DNA of 64,000 nt, from positions 3,100,001 to 3,164,000 of the forward strand of contig KQ964247.1 of NCBI GenBank assembly GCA_001566295.1. Reading direction: 5' to 3'. The notes beneath the pieces were generated by a model, which ran no database searches, was not told the origin of the DNA, and was given only the letters and a program-made list of their open reading frames with translations. The position numbers were made by a program, and so were the translations under genes. Below are positions 59,101 through 64,000 of this stretch, piece after piece (positions within the stretch are counted from its first letter, which is position 1; every line of letters starts with the position of its first letter). The stretch comes from Microdochium bolleyi (taxonomy: Eukaryota > Ascomycota > Sordariomycetes > Xylariales > Microdochiaceae).

Positions 59101-62100
59101 CTGTCCAGCAGAGTCAAAAAGCCCATGGAGAATCCTTCAAATAGTGCTCTTCGGAGACCATAGGAGGGAGCAACATCATTGACGTAGCTGAGCACACGTG
59201 TAAGTGTACGCAAGCTGAAGTGAGGCACTTCATTCGCGCCGTCGACTAGTCGCTTGTCCTCAGCTCGTTGCTTGGTGCTCATATACAACCTGGCAATGTC
59301 GTCGGCAGCTTGTTCGTCCTTCGAACTCTTGCCACTGAGATACGCCTTGATGATCGTGAGCAAGTCTTTGAGGTCGCGGTCTGGACTCCCGACATAGAGC
59401 TCGGTGAATCGTGATCGCAAGCCTTGTGGCAGGTCCCGCTTGCCGACGTCCGTTGCCGGGTTCATCGCCGCGAAGATTCGGAAGTCAGGATGCGCCGTGA
59501 CTCTTTCGATCTCTCCGGTCTCGGTCAGCAATATTGATGGCGAGTCGTCCGGTCCTGACGCCAAAAGATCTGCAATGCTCTCCAGTGTGTCGGGAGAGGC
59601 CAAGTTGATCTCATCGAGGAGCACCCAGTCGCCGTTCCGGGCGGCCTTAATGATGTTGCCCTCTACAAAGGCAAAGGCGAAGGTCCCTGACCCACCGGAG
59701 ATCTGGATGTCGAATTGGTCGAGACTTTTGTTGAATGCCTCCCATCGAGGCTTGAGCTCCAACAAAGACTCCAGCTGCGAGCCAGTCTTCCTCCGCTTTG
59801 GAGCGGGCCTGCCGTCCTCATCGACCTCGTTCTCCGCCTCGCTCTTGGCCTGAAGCCTCTTGAGGATCTCGTTGAACATCTTTGGTGCTTCGCGCCACAG
59901 CTTGGACACCCGGGTCCATTGCCCCTTGGCGATCTGTTTACCCAGAGACTCGAGGTACTTCTGGTTTCGTGATGCAGAGATCCCGGTCGAGGCGAACAAA
60001 TCCTCAAACTCCTCTTTAAGCGGCACCGCCAAGCTGCGGGCATTGACAGGCTTGAATCCACCGAGAAGGTCGCCGGCCTCGCTTTGTTGAGACAAATTAA
60101 CCGCGACTAGCTTATGTCCGAGCTGATCTGATAATTGTTGCACGACGGTCGTCTTTCCGATTCCTGTCTCACCAACCAGCAGGACCGGCTCTCTCAGTTT
60201 CACGGCCACTGCAATGCTTTCAAGCAGTCTCTTTGCGTGATTTGTGTTGGCGAAGGTCTTCTTGGGCTTGATGATCTTGCTTGCGTGACGTCGCCTGGAG
60301 AGTGTAGCTCTGCCGACTCGGAACTGAGCGGGTGTTTCCTCCAGCTGAGGGATCTGCGACAACATATAGTGCTGCACGAGCTGTTCCGGGAGATGCATGT
60401 CCTCCGCAATGGACTGCACAAGTTTGGCCTTGATGTCCGGTTTGGCGAAGCTGCCGCAGAAGCAGTCCACGGCCTCCATGAACATCCATCCTTTGGTCGT
60501 ATCGCTGATAGGCTCCTCACCAGTGGTGCACCCTGAAGCAAGAAGTAGTTCTTGGATCCGACGGCACCACTTGAAAAGGTCTCGCGGTGTGATGGGTCGT
60601 TCCGTGCTGCTCCTGCCGCCGTGCACCACGGGCATGGCAGAGACGCGCTTGAACACAGCCATGATCATCGGGGCATATTTCGAGAGAAGCTTGAACTGCT
60701 CGAGTATGATGTGCTGGAGCTCGTCTTCTGATGGCGTTGTAACTGCTGCTTGATGCCAGAATCGCTGGCCCAACAGCGTTGGCAAGCTTTCCTGGCCATT
60801 CATGCCACGCGTGGTCCGCACAGTTGCAAAGAGTCTGAAACTGCTCGAAGCCTCCACAGTCTCGCCGCGGCTCGGTATCAGAAGCTTGCCTCGCTCCACG
60901 AGTGGAAGCAGCGTGCTCATGACTTCGTTTGGTGCCCGATCAAGATCCTCAATGAGTACCCAGCGACCCTCCCGCACGGCTGTAGTCAACACACCTGGAC
61001 GCCATGAGAACGATCCAGGTTTTGAGTCGGTTGAGTACAAGCCGATGAGCATCTTCGCGTCCGTCTGCTCGTTGAGGTGCAGAGTAACAAGACTCGACTC
61101 CATGCCGAGCTGCCGGGCCAGCTCGTGCACGACAGTAGTCTTGCCAGAGCCGGGTAGGCCATGTACAATGACGGGGCCAGACTTCAGGAGCGTCTTCGAC
61201 AAGGCCTCCAAGTTGGCCAGCGTGGTCGGTGTCTCGACCATAGTCGGGTGCGATGCAGGAGGGCCATTCGGTCGAGGAAGGACAGTCGCTCCATAGCGAA
61301 CAACAAATTCGGTAAGAGCTTGCTCAGGAAGCGAGTGGTCCTGAACAGCTCCCGCATCCGCCTCCTGGACCTGCTGACGCAACTCGTCGAGCTCCTGCGC
61401 TCGCTTGTGCTCGAGCAGCGACAGGAACGAGTAGTCGATCTCGACTCCGTCAAAATCTGCTTGCAGGGAGTCCTGAGGCCCGATGTGCTGCTGAATAAGA
61501 GCTTCGAGCTTGGCGTCCGCCGCAGATACTTGCTCGCAAAAGACGCGGATCGCAAGGTAGCGGACTGGTGGGTGTGGGTGGTGGATGAGAGCTTGTACTT
61601 GCGACGGGGGGACAAGCTGGCTGAAAGTCCCCTTGTGAAAGTTGACAAGCCTCCAGAAGGCAAGTAGAATGCGCAAGAGATTTGTCTCGGAGACCTGAGG
61701 GTTGGCGTTGAGAGAGTTGAGTGAGTTGATGAACATGTGGCGTTGCTGGTTGTCTTGCCGTGGAATGGCATCAGAACTCTGAGAGGTCTGCCTGAGATAG
61801 CGCTCCAGATAGACCGATGAATGCGGGCAGAATGGTAGCACTCGAGCAAAAGCAGCGATAATCTGATCATCTTGAACACCTGCTGGGGCTGCGAGAGTCC
61901 AGCGTGCGCATATGTCGGCGAACACGGGCTCGAAATGTATGAAGAGCTGTGTGGTGATGCTGGGTATCAAGGATGCCGCCGCCACGGCATCAAGCAGGTT
62001 CGCGGACGAGCTGCTGCGGACAATGTCGAGCACCTCTGGCGGTAGTTGGTGCAACAGTGTCGCATCATTGAGCAGTCTCCTGCGTTGCAGGCTGACGTCG

Positions 62101-62111
62101 ACGGACGCCAT
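47178..62111 (-). CDS. MDN1: Midasin, giant AAA+ ribosome-biogenesis ATPase
   Basis: Midasin (Mdn1/Rea1) is the dynein-like AAA+ machine that pulls Ytm1 and later Rsa4 off pre-60S particles in the nucleolus and nucleoplasm. One uninterrupted frame of 4977 codons, close to the 4910 of yeast. Six AAA modules are visible by their Walker A lysines: Lys324 (GLPGSGKT), Lys653 (GETGIGKT), Lys1103 (GPTSAGKT), Lys1395 (GDTGCGKT), Lys1775 (GSPGVGKT) and Lys2085 (GPSGSGKS). Walker B LLDE motifs follow in several (LLDEINLA, LLDEISLA, LLDEMNLA); in AAA1 and AAA6 the strands read LIEDLDRA and LVLDNANL, consistent with weak or inactive sites. A helical linker of about 2000 residues follows. Then comes an Asp/Glu-rich flexible arm at about 4100-4660, and a C-terminal MIDAS domain with metal site DDSKS (Asp4754, Ser4756, Ser4758) that grips UBL domains. 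It is divergent from the mitochondrial ribosomal protein gene. Confidence 0.98.
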   Translation of the reverse strand: MASVDVSLQRRRLLNDATLLHQLPPEVLDIVRSSSSANLLDAVAAASLIPSITTQLFIHFEPVFADICARWTLAAPAGVQDDQIIAAFARVLPFCPHSSVYLERYLRQTSQSSDAIPRQDNQQRHMFINSLNSLNANPQVSETNLLRILLAFWRLVNFHKGTFSQLVPPSQVQALIHHPHPPVRYLAIRVFCEQVSAADAKLEALIQQHIGPQDSLQADFDGVEIDYSFLSLLEHKRAQELDELRQQVQEADAGAVQDHSLPEQALTEFVVRYGATVLPRPNGPPASHPTMVETPTTLANLEALSKTLLKSGPVIVHGLPGSGKTTVVHELARQLGMESSLVTLHLNEQTDAKMLIGLYSTDSKPGSFSWRPGVLTTAVREGRWVLIEDLDRAPNEVMSTLLPLVERGKLLIPSRGETVEASSSFRLFATVRTTRGMNGQESLPTLLGQRFWHQAAVTTPSEDELQHIILEQFKLLSKYAPMIMAVFKRVSAMPVVHGGRSSTERPITPRDLFKWCRRIQELLLASGCTTGEEPISDTTKGWMFMEAVDCFCGSFAKPDIKAKLVQSIAEDMHLPEQLVQHYMLSQIPQLEETPAQFRVGRATLSRRRHASKIIKPKKTFANTNHAKRLLESIAVAVKLREPVLLVGETGIGKTTVVQQLSDQLGHKLVAVNLSQQSEAGDLLGGFKPVNARSLAVPLKEEFEDLFASTGISASRNQKYLESLGKQIAKGQWTRVSKLWREAPKMFNEILKRLQAKSEAENEVDEDGRPAPKRRKTGSQLESLLELKPRWEAFNKSLDQFDIQISGGSGTFAFAFVEGNIIKAARNGDWVLLDEINLASPDTLESIADLLASGPDDSPSILLTETGEIERVTAHPDFRIFAAMNPATDVGKRDLPQGLRSRFTELYVGSPDRDLKDLLTIIKAYLSGKSSKDEQAADDIARLYMSTKQRAEDKRLVDGANEVPHFSLRTLTRVLSYVNDVAPSYGLRRALFEGFSMGFLTLLDRASEETLIPLIHHYLLDKHGSAKSILSQPPRHPSDGKDYVKFVNRMKDRQYWLLQGMETPQQRSDYIITPYVERNLLNLVRATSTRRFPILIQGPTSAGKTSMIEYLANYSGNKFVRINNHEHTDLQEYLGTYVSDSDGKLRFQEGLLVQALREGHWIVLDELNLAPTDVLEALNRLLDDNRELLIPETQEVVRPHENFMLFATQNPPGLYGGRKALSRAFRNRFLELHYDDIPEDELETILQKRSIHTSPSDCKRIVSVYKELSRLRQTSRLFENKDSFATLRDLFRWALRGAQDRQEIAVNGFMLLAERVRNEEERIAVKTVIESVFKVKIDPLQLYDAKSSPDLAKVVSSENGQGVVWTQAMRRLYVLVASALRHNEPVLLVGDTGCGKTTVCQLLAEAVGKELHIVNAHQNTETGDLIGSQRPIRNRGAIGETLLADLKTAIAGLQQDTEGSQEDLLARYKALQAAELSQVPTELQQRIAENEVKSKALFEWADGSLVQSMREGHFFLLDEISLADDSVLERLNSVLEPGRTLLLAEKGISDSFIKASDEFQFLATMNPGGDFGKKELSPALRNRFTEIWVPPLSGNVDILQIISTKLRPEFRQFAKVIVEFANWFGQSFRSTTASAFSIRDILVWVKFINSGSDQEGAFSVLHGASTVFIDTIGANPSALIAIDPKSMDQQRQTCLDKMTELLSVDATAIYRAPVSLSVEPEELKIGSFAIDRESDDNFEAGFALHAPTTKLNAMRIIRALRVQKPILLEGSPGVGKTTLVSALARACGRPLTRINLSDQTDLMDLFGTDVPIEGAEAGHFAWRDAPFLRAMQNGEWVLLDEMNLASQSVLEGLNACLDHRGEVYVSELDQVFKRHPDFRLFAAQNPHHQGGGRKGLPSSFVNRFIVVYADVFTEEDLLLIAQHNFPNVPLDVVRRMIHFISELEEQILVRRAFGSQGSPWEFNLRDTLRWLNLLNSSDPLLSTAKVDDFLAIAIQQRFRSENDRLAVANLFAEVFESPPKSHQLYHNMSADVLQVGLALLQRNQLAQPRRVPSIQVVPRLAEIESLLISIGHNIPSILVGPSGSGKSILLEYVAASAGKSLVTFPMNADIDAMDLVGGFEQSDPLREANSALRSLREALQISILSAVPQVVPEAALDLLGALEHTNIEHAEKVYTILPRVQLLLSMIAAESDLAEVLHNACTALQRSTTITDPRFEWLDGIIVHALQKGEWLVLDNANLCNASVLDRLNSLLEPEGSLIINEHCGPNGEPRVVKPHPDFRIFLTVDPRYGELSRAMRNRAIEIYVEPNAAVSSPWSSRLPRIEPSLQRFEMIVKTVGHDALNGTQAAAIAPESLSANDMVLLERWQELNKQMLPKRQATSGQLAKSAALETAIVRTTSLLRSSSSKELLHALRELYGGLAENHLAVLSGIQPLHPLQNNIVVPTLNSRSSDLPFWLATCFEVYQAILEARSVLDAQRAKAGSSQVSALNRLQRACLVATVAAVAKDSTVGAYEFLSGTLRTLEDYLRSQLADAAPWRRRRAILRNVMHVWWATFESLSQPRFDEARFQALLGHVTQLVSTQVLSPSDEPTQQLLGVITQGIEQCFVAGFKLATGLGMEQLWTQLRPLAIRDSEHLSNINDMAKLASKFDILKWTIKTSPFGLAKVTDLFVESYRIARQGEGNFKGLLDIVDQEMQKLNQQLHDNTKEAKPFFVHEFESLRRLIALDDLVLQDEPSHRSTMSSELVLLSDVSLANRMSMQSATPLSKYLQSLDTMLGSDRQERPWNRSVAAQVMARLETIDSADLNSLASIELEVPLLTKQVGLYSDALTDDHLKKLSELLWIIMVHVVALYDTGLATAFQSARVSRDSSLEELLASTKMTEKGLAFDTSTLASVLAPIELTQLSSVAREHLIPAFVSLLATGAGVQQRRVNLSYAWTQFAVAMIKLFVPDKAFDPQLRPLVELQSYEDLFAKLTDRLSALQEFSKLHTGQSADLRCELVQEEISELGERPEAVQTVYRPARSQLPQLQNEFNSLLKTVIGVDLSIVLGEHSLGSETATQQLDVIYENILQIIYRLQTRFLAYEDMTVPVVGMLHCLQIGLSLKDNANAVTESQSGSSTTRLLELVPFLASGNYNEQPVPTQTQEYLALVGTIAAVESQSQLSDSVKHAVFQTVHAFFEQWTQQLETDRKAEENKTSMYRYRAGQTEEEAKEEEAFNELFPTFNDEEKAQPQSASLDVRDARGFAIKIAKLHKNIFVTSRNPVDSIKELAILVARKAAKEDAGRLVDRNILPALLWLLDEKQQELTSTGTPASYNFYNDRNMPEARKLVSVVADIRAKFRQLQQVDEIAHMQPLVEVISACDKVTELSHADPLAAIIPKVEQLHAFVYEWQFGGWASHVYGALPLYNRLTDMLISWRRLELSTWSKLFDMEMGKQEQDAASWWFVAYQAIVAGPMGVVRDGGDVTSHATELLRELETYFSSAPIGQFAGRLELLKQILKHLDLLVVEESAMAVIRDGLYNFVSYYVRYEKSVAELIRTGRAPIDKQMKDVLLLASWKDTNIVALRESARKSHHKLFRIVRKFREVLSQSMKSVIEQGLPDEDAAKPQSASAALEPVQVDDSAIATCQKGIKQWADKHKRLANVQRTVEIMVKMSRIPEGSVDAAPAIDSFLANLQTSAAELRKETPAFLTDENKNLVKHLKSRKRKLFAEVLKDLRQMGFSYNLGVVALNKQAALATILGTAEPFSGDISASLSGAEYYFHKILDLAPRARAAAQSHSDDLTQAEIARSIGFVEGILHVVLAQRQHLATVVKHNSALSRTRRHIIEAAKFKSGKEIQTQTTTGNCANRFMWLVQIIPVGLQLIQIHANFGGRDNARVSRLMQSWLDKINLAKDKLESCVMLPNGLTTSTQLKAEAQAKSTLSSFQIALDEAAVDRPDLAFILEQVKQWTKFSEHEIDTRNNALQNLSGLADSCQRLCDGVLVAIERFNKELPSLPTDREELGWLAKHNDAISAGSKALHIDQVERSIVATIETFKMVDLSNAKVNKVAASLLAAVAPIIEQYQAVCDKTVQDYSNLHLGTCKLGYTLSKNFIQLAGQGFCTPQEQSDETSGETGKLESGTGLGEGEGAEDISKDVQPDEDLTDLAQEANKEPNKEMDEEKDAVDMADQELAADMEEDAGAPDEEDKGDKSGDEEEDGDEMEEEAGNVDDLDPSAVDEKTWDGEDEEDAEKDQQGEQTKGQQKKDEQMAAEDDKGGEEQQQDAEDGGEDEEDADEMGAEQDEDVKLQEDINRQDQNVQEQEALALPDDMDIDGNDDDDMSSISDDELDKLSDVEQEDGEDDAAENKDLESEDGGEGETEMVPGEGKEDEEEGDNEEDGEDKANIQEDEQADADPEEPAEDEDKDKHEMPSTEDADASNENTAPSDVKSGGQDQDADQNDNQEGADDSAAQRDGGELGESAADQDQSVGDKGSVSKTQDQPTQADADDLRDSAVSQPFKALGDAMEKWHRQRRDIKEAQEKDTSEPRNETEQESAVREYQHLQNDDDAAEAQAMGTANEEAGQQIDESMAIDDDEQPTNNQIMPEEDVEEPESEDKADKMDTSEPHKPEAQQPQETAREDRRTGVSTRQGAFDRETTPPADGAPVDEDVEDSIQETSHQLDITHLSEPEQLRDFDESLQQWTSFQSKTHPLSLSLTSQLRLILTPSQSTKLSGSYRTGKRLNIKRIIPYIASSYKRDKIWMRRAIPTKRSYQIMLCVDDSKSMGESSAGSLALESLVMVSRALTMLEVGQIGVLGFGANTFMAHEFAEPFASHDAGAKVLQKFSFDQDYTDIQLLIRQTIERFRQARLQQGGSRGSEDLWQLALILSDGLTPSAAHEEIKVLLREALEERIMIVFIIMDDTSAPATTPGPTGGSIMKSGGGGKSQSVLNLKKVRFLGNDEIKTEFYLDTFPFQYYLIVHNLEDLPGALAGLLRTWFAEVNS

Positions 62112-62652
62112 GGCTCAGAAGGGCGACTTGAAGCACTACGGGTGCATGTGTTGTTGCATGTACAAGAGCTGTTGCTGCAGGAGGTGTTGCTTGATAGAAG
62201 TCTGGCATCGATTTTCTTTGAACTTTTTCTTTATCCAGAAGTACCTGCAGCCCACGTTTAGCCCGAGGGCGCTGCAATCTGAGCTCGGAGGTACTTGGAG
62301 GACACCCCCGGCCGCTAGCTCGAATCGAGCCATGACGGCGCGGGACTCTGGAGCTTCGCGGGCCCGGCAGAATCCTGAACCGCAACTCTTCAGCCAACTT
62401 TTAGGCGGTGAGCTGGCCGGACCGGCGCTGTGCATTTGGACGCGCTGAAGCTGGCTCCCCACAATGCACCGGGACCGACCACTTGCAGGCAGTCTGTACA
62501 GTGCGTGAGACGGAAGCAGCGCAGCCATCGAAATTTGAAATCTTTAGAGTGGCATCACGACCATCATCGACGACGACCTCGCACGAGACCACGCCCACAC
62601 GAACCATCTGCCCTCGCAGCATCTCGCCCGTTACACCACCCACACAGACAGC
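62112..62652. promoter_or_regulatory. Divergent promoter of MDN1 and mitochondrial bL12m
   Basis: The 541 bp separate the two start codons. Both genes serve ribosome production (cytosolic 60S maturation and the mitochondrial ribosome), so shared regulation is possible. I see no clear TATA box or telobox. Confidence 0.55.
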
Positions 62653-63305
62653 ATGTCGCTCCCCTGTAGATACGCAGCCCGCAGCTGCGCGCGGTCTCTG
62701 CGCACCGCCAACAACACCCTCAGAGTCTCGGCTGCGCCCCTCTACTCGTCAAGACGGCACAACTCGACCGACGCCGCGGCCGCCAACCCAAAGATCGCCG
62801 GCATTGTCGATCAGATCTCTCAATTGACCCTCCTTGAGACCGCGGACCTCGTCGCCAGCCTCAAGGTTAGTCACCCATGATGCCAAGCACCTCACACGCA
62901 CACGCACCTTCATGTCATGCACTCATGGCAATAAGAGCTCGAAACGCTGACTCTCCGCAATCTTCACAGTCCCGGCTCAACATCCCGGACCTGCCCGTCG
63001 GCGGCTTCGCCGCGGGCCCGGCTGGCGGTGCCGCTCCCGCGGCTGCTGCTGCCGAGGAGCCCGAGGAGGCAGCGCCCGCTGCCGCCGAGAAGACACTCTT
63101 CAACCTGAAGCTTGAGAAGTTCGACGCCGCTGCCAAGGCCAAGATCATCAAGGAGGTCAAGAACCTGCTCGGCCTTTCCCTGGTCGACTCCAAGAAGTTT
63201 GTCGAGAGCGCGCCCAAGATGATGAAGGAGAGCGTACCAAAGGAGGACGCTGAGAAGATCATCGCCACCATGAAGGAACTCGGCGCGACTGTCACCATGG
63301 ACTAA
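62653..63305 (+). CDS. MRPL12: Mitochondrial large-subunit ribosomal protein bL12m
   Basis: Nuclear-encoded bL12 stalk protein of the mitochondrial ribosome, which recruits translation factors. Two exons, 62653-62865 and 62970-63305, with a 104-bp intron (GTTAGT...ACAG), give 182 aa. The N terminus is a mitochondrial presequence rich in Arg, Ser and Ala (MSLPCRYAARSCARSLR...YSSRRHNS). The oligomerisation domain (GIVDQISQLTLLETADLV) straddles the intron, then an Ala/Pro/Glu-rich hinge (APAAAAAEEPEEAAP). The C-terminal factor-binding domain (FNLKLEKFDAAAKAKIIKEV, LVDSKKFVESAP, AEKIIATMKELGATVTM) matches bacterial L7/L12. The yeast name is Mnp1. Divergent from MDN1 and convergent with the partial gene to its right. 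Confidence 0.95.
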
Positions 63306-63656
63306 GCATGTGGTCGTGCGAGAGGCTCTGTTGGAGCTCTGAGTCGGTGGAGGGGCAAGAATGGACGGAAACTATCGCCATCTACAACTGGAATCGGCAT
63401 GGCTCATATCCAGACCTGAGATGTGTTTTCGAAACGAGTCTGGGAATGCCAGACTCTTGTCCATACTCGTGTATCATGTAAATGTCACCCTTGTATAACA
63501 AGCTCGAAGAATAGAGATTACAAGAATACCAGATCTCTATCGCGAGCGGTCTTCGCACACCCATCCCGGCCACATGTGCCGGCACAAATTCTTACAATTA
63601 TTCAGGCCGTCTAGAATCCAGTCGGCAATGTTAATTTTCAGCTTCTCGGGGCATCG
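63306..63656. other. Convergent 3' intergenic region
   Basis: Both neighbours end here. Expected 3' UTRs only; nothing else seen. Confidence 0.6.
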
Positions 63657-64000
63657 TCACAGCCTAAAGCTCGCATCAAGCCCTCGGATCAGCATGTACA
63701 CCGTCTTCAAGATCGGCGTGCTCACGCCCTTGGCTCGACCCAGCCGCGCCGCGTTGCCCACGATGGCCTCGACCTCCATGCTCCGCCCCTGCACTGCGTC
63801 TGCCATCATGCTGGATTGGATGCCCTCGGGGCTCATAGCAAGGAACATACCCAGCAAGCGGTCCACCATCTCGGCATTGCAGACGTCTCCGTACCCATAC
63901 GCCGCCGCGACAGCCGCGACCTCGAGCATCAGATCCCGCACGAAACCGAGCGCGCTGAAGTCCGGGTCGAGCCTCTCGAGCTCTTGCGGAGACGGCGACG
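63657..64000 (-). CDS. Ketopantoate reductase family protein, C-terminal part (cut by window edge)
   Basis: The frame is open to the right edge, so the N-terminal Rossmann domain lies outside. The visible 113 residues form the end of the helical C-terminal domain of the ApbA/PanE family. The signature SSMMADAVQGRSMEVEAIVG (Ser, Asp and Glu of the substrate site) is followed by NAARLGRAKGVSTPILKTVY and a short tail GLDASFRL. Compared with the protein at 7494-8864 it matches the standard PanE C terminus much more closely, so it may be the main pantothenate-pathway enzyme or one of several fungal paralogues. The start, any introns and the full length cannot be given. Confidence 0.88.
   Translation of the reverse strand, partial: SPSPQELERLDPDFSALGFVRDLMLEVAAVAAAYGYGDVCNAEMVDRLLGMFLAMSPEGIQSSMMADAVQGRSMEVEAIVGNAARLGRAKGVSTPILKTVYMLIRGLDASFRL

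Noticed and set aside
62866..62969. ATGATGC and CTGA in the bL12m intron resembling box C/D elements
   Set aside because: The bases flanking the two boxes cannot pair into a terminal stem, and the sequence before CTGA matches no rRNA segment I know.

Overview
This window is nuclear DNA of a filamentous ascomycete (Pezizomycotina, probably Sordariomycetes). The evidence is the short introns (about 50-135 bp) with GTRNGT donors and CTAAC-like branch points, large intergenic spaces, and several ascomycete orthologues that splice to exactly the expected protein lengths: uS11 150 aa, uL30 248 aa and PP1 308 aa. I see no operon, prophage, CRISPR array or intact transposon.

Layout, left to right. 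1-2117: no gene found. 2118-3486 (+): Myb/SANT-like protein. 3487-7493: no gene. 7494-8864 (-): ketopantoate reductase-like protein. 9275-10885 (-): four-exon fungal-specific gene with cysteine motifs and one in-frame TAG in its most conserved motif. 11758-12645 (-): Mpv17/PMP22-family membrane protein. 13787-14752 (+): mitochondrial Fe-S assembly protein ISA2. 15311-15974 (-) and 16441-18015 (+): divergent ribosomal protein genes RPS14 and RPL7 sharing a promoter with a telobox; RPL7 intron 2 carries a box C/D snoRNA. 18468-22181 (-): RAD26/CSB-type Swi2/Snf2 ATPase. 23220-24272 (+): secreted GH18 glycosidase. 24273-29854: gene-poor. 29855-31624 (+): conserved but unnamed Ser/Pro-rich protein. 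33709-34068 (+): small single-pass membrane protein. 36524-37643 (-): protein phosphatase 1 catalytic subunit, four exons. 37644-41797: gene-poor. 41798-45605 (-): NTO1-type PHD-finger subunit of a histone acetyltransferase complex. 47178-62111 (-): midasin (MDN1), one uninterrupted 4977-codon frame. 62653-63305 (+): mitochondrial ribosomal protein bL12m. 63657-64000 (-): C-terminal end of a second ketopantoate reductase, cut by the window edge.

The genes are mostly housekeeping. Ribosome production is over-represented: uS11, uL30, midasin (60S maturation), bL12m and the snoRNA. Chromatin/repair (NTO1, RAD26), mitochondrial Fe-S assembly, pantothenate synthesis and wall/glycan hydrolysis make up the rest. 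The two observations I find most worth following are the snoRNA, whose guide is complementary to a highly conserved large-subunit rRNA segment, and the nonsense codon inside an otherwise fully intact multi-exon gene. I did not find a convincing new multi-gene system.
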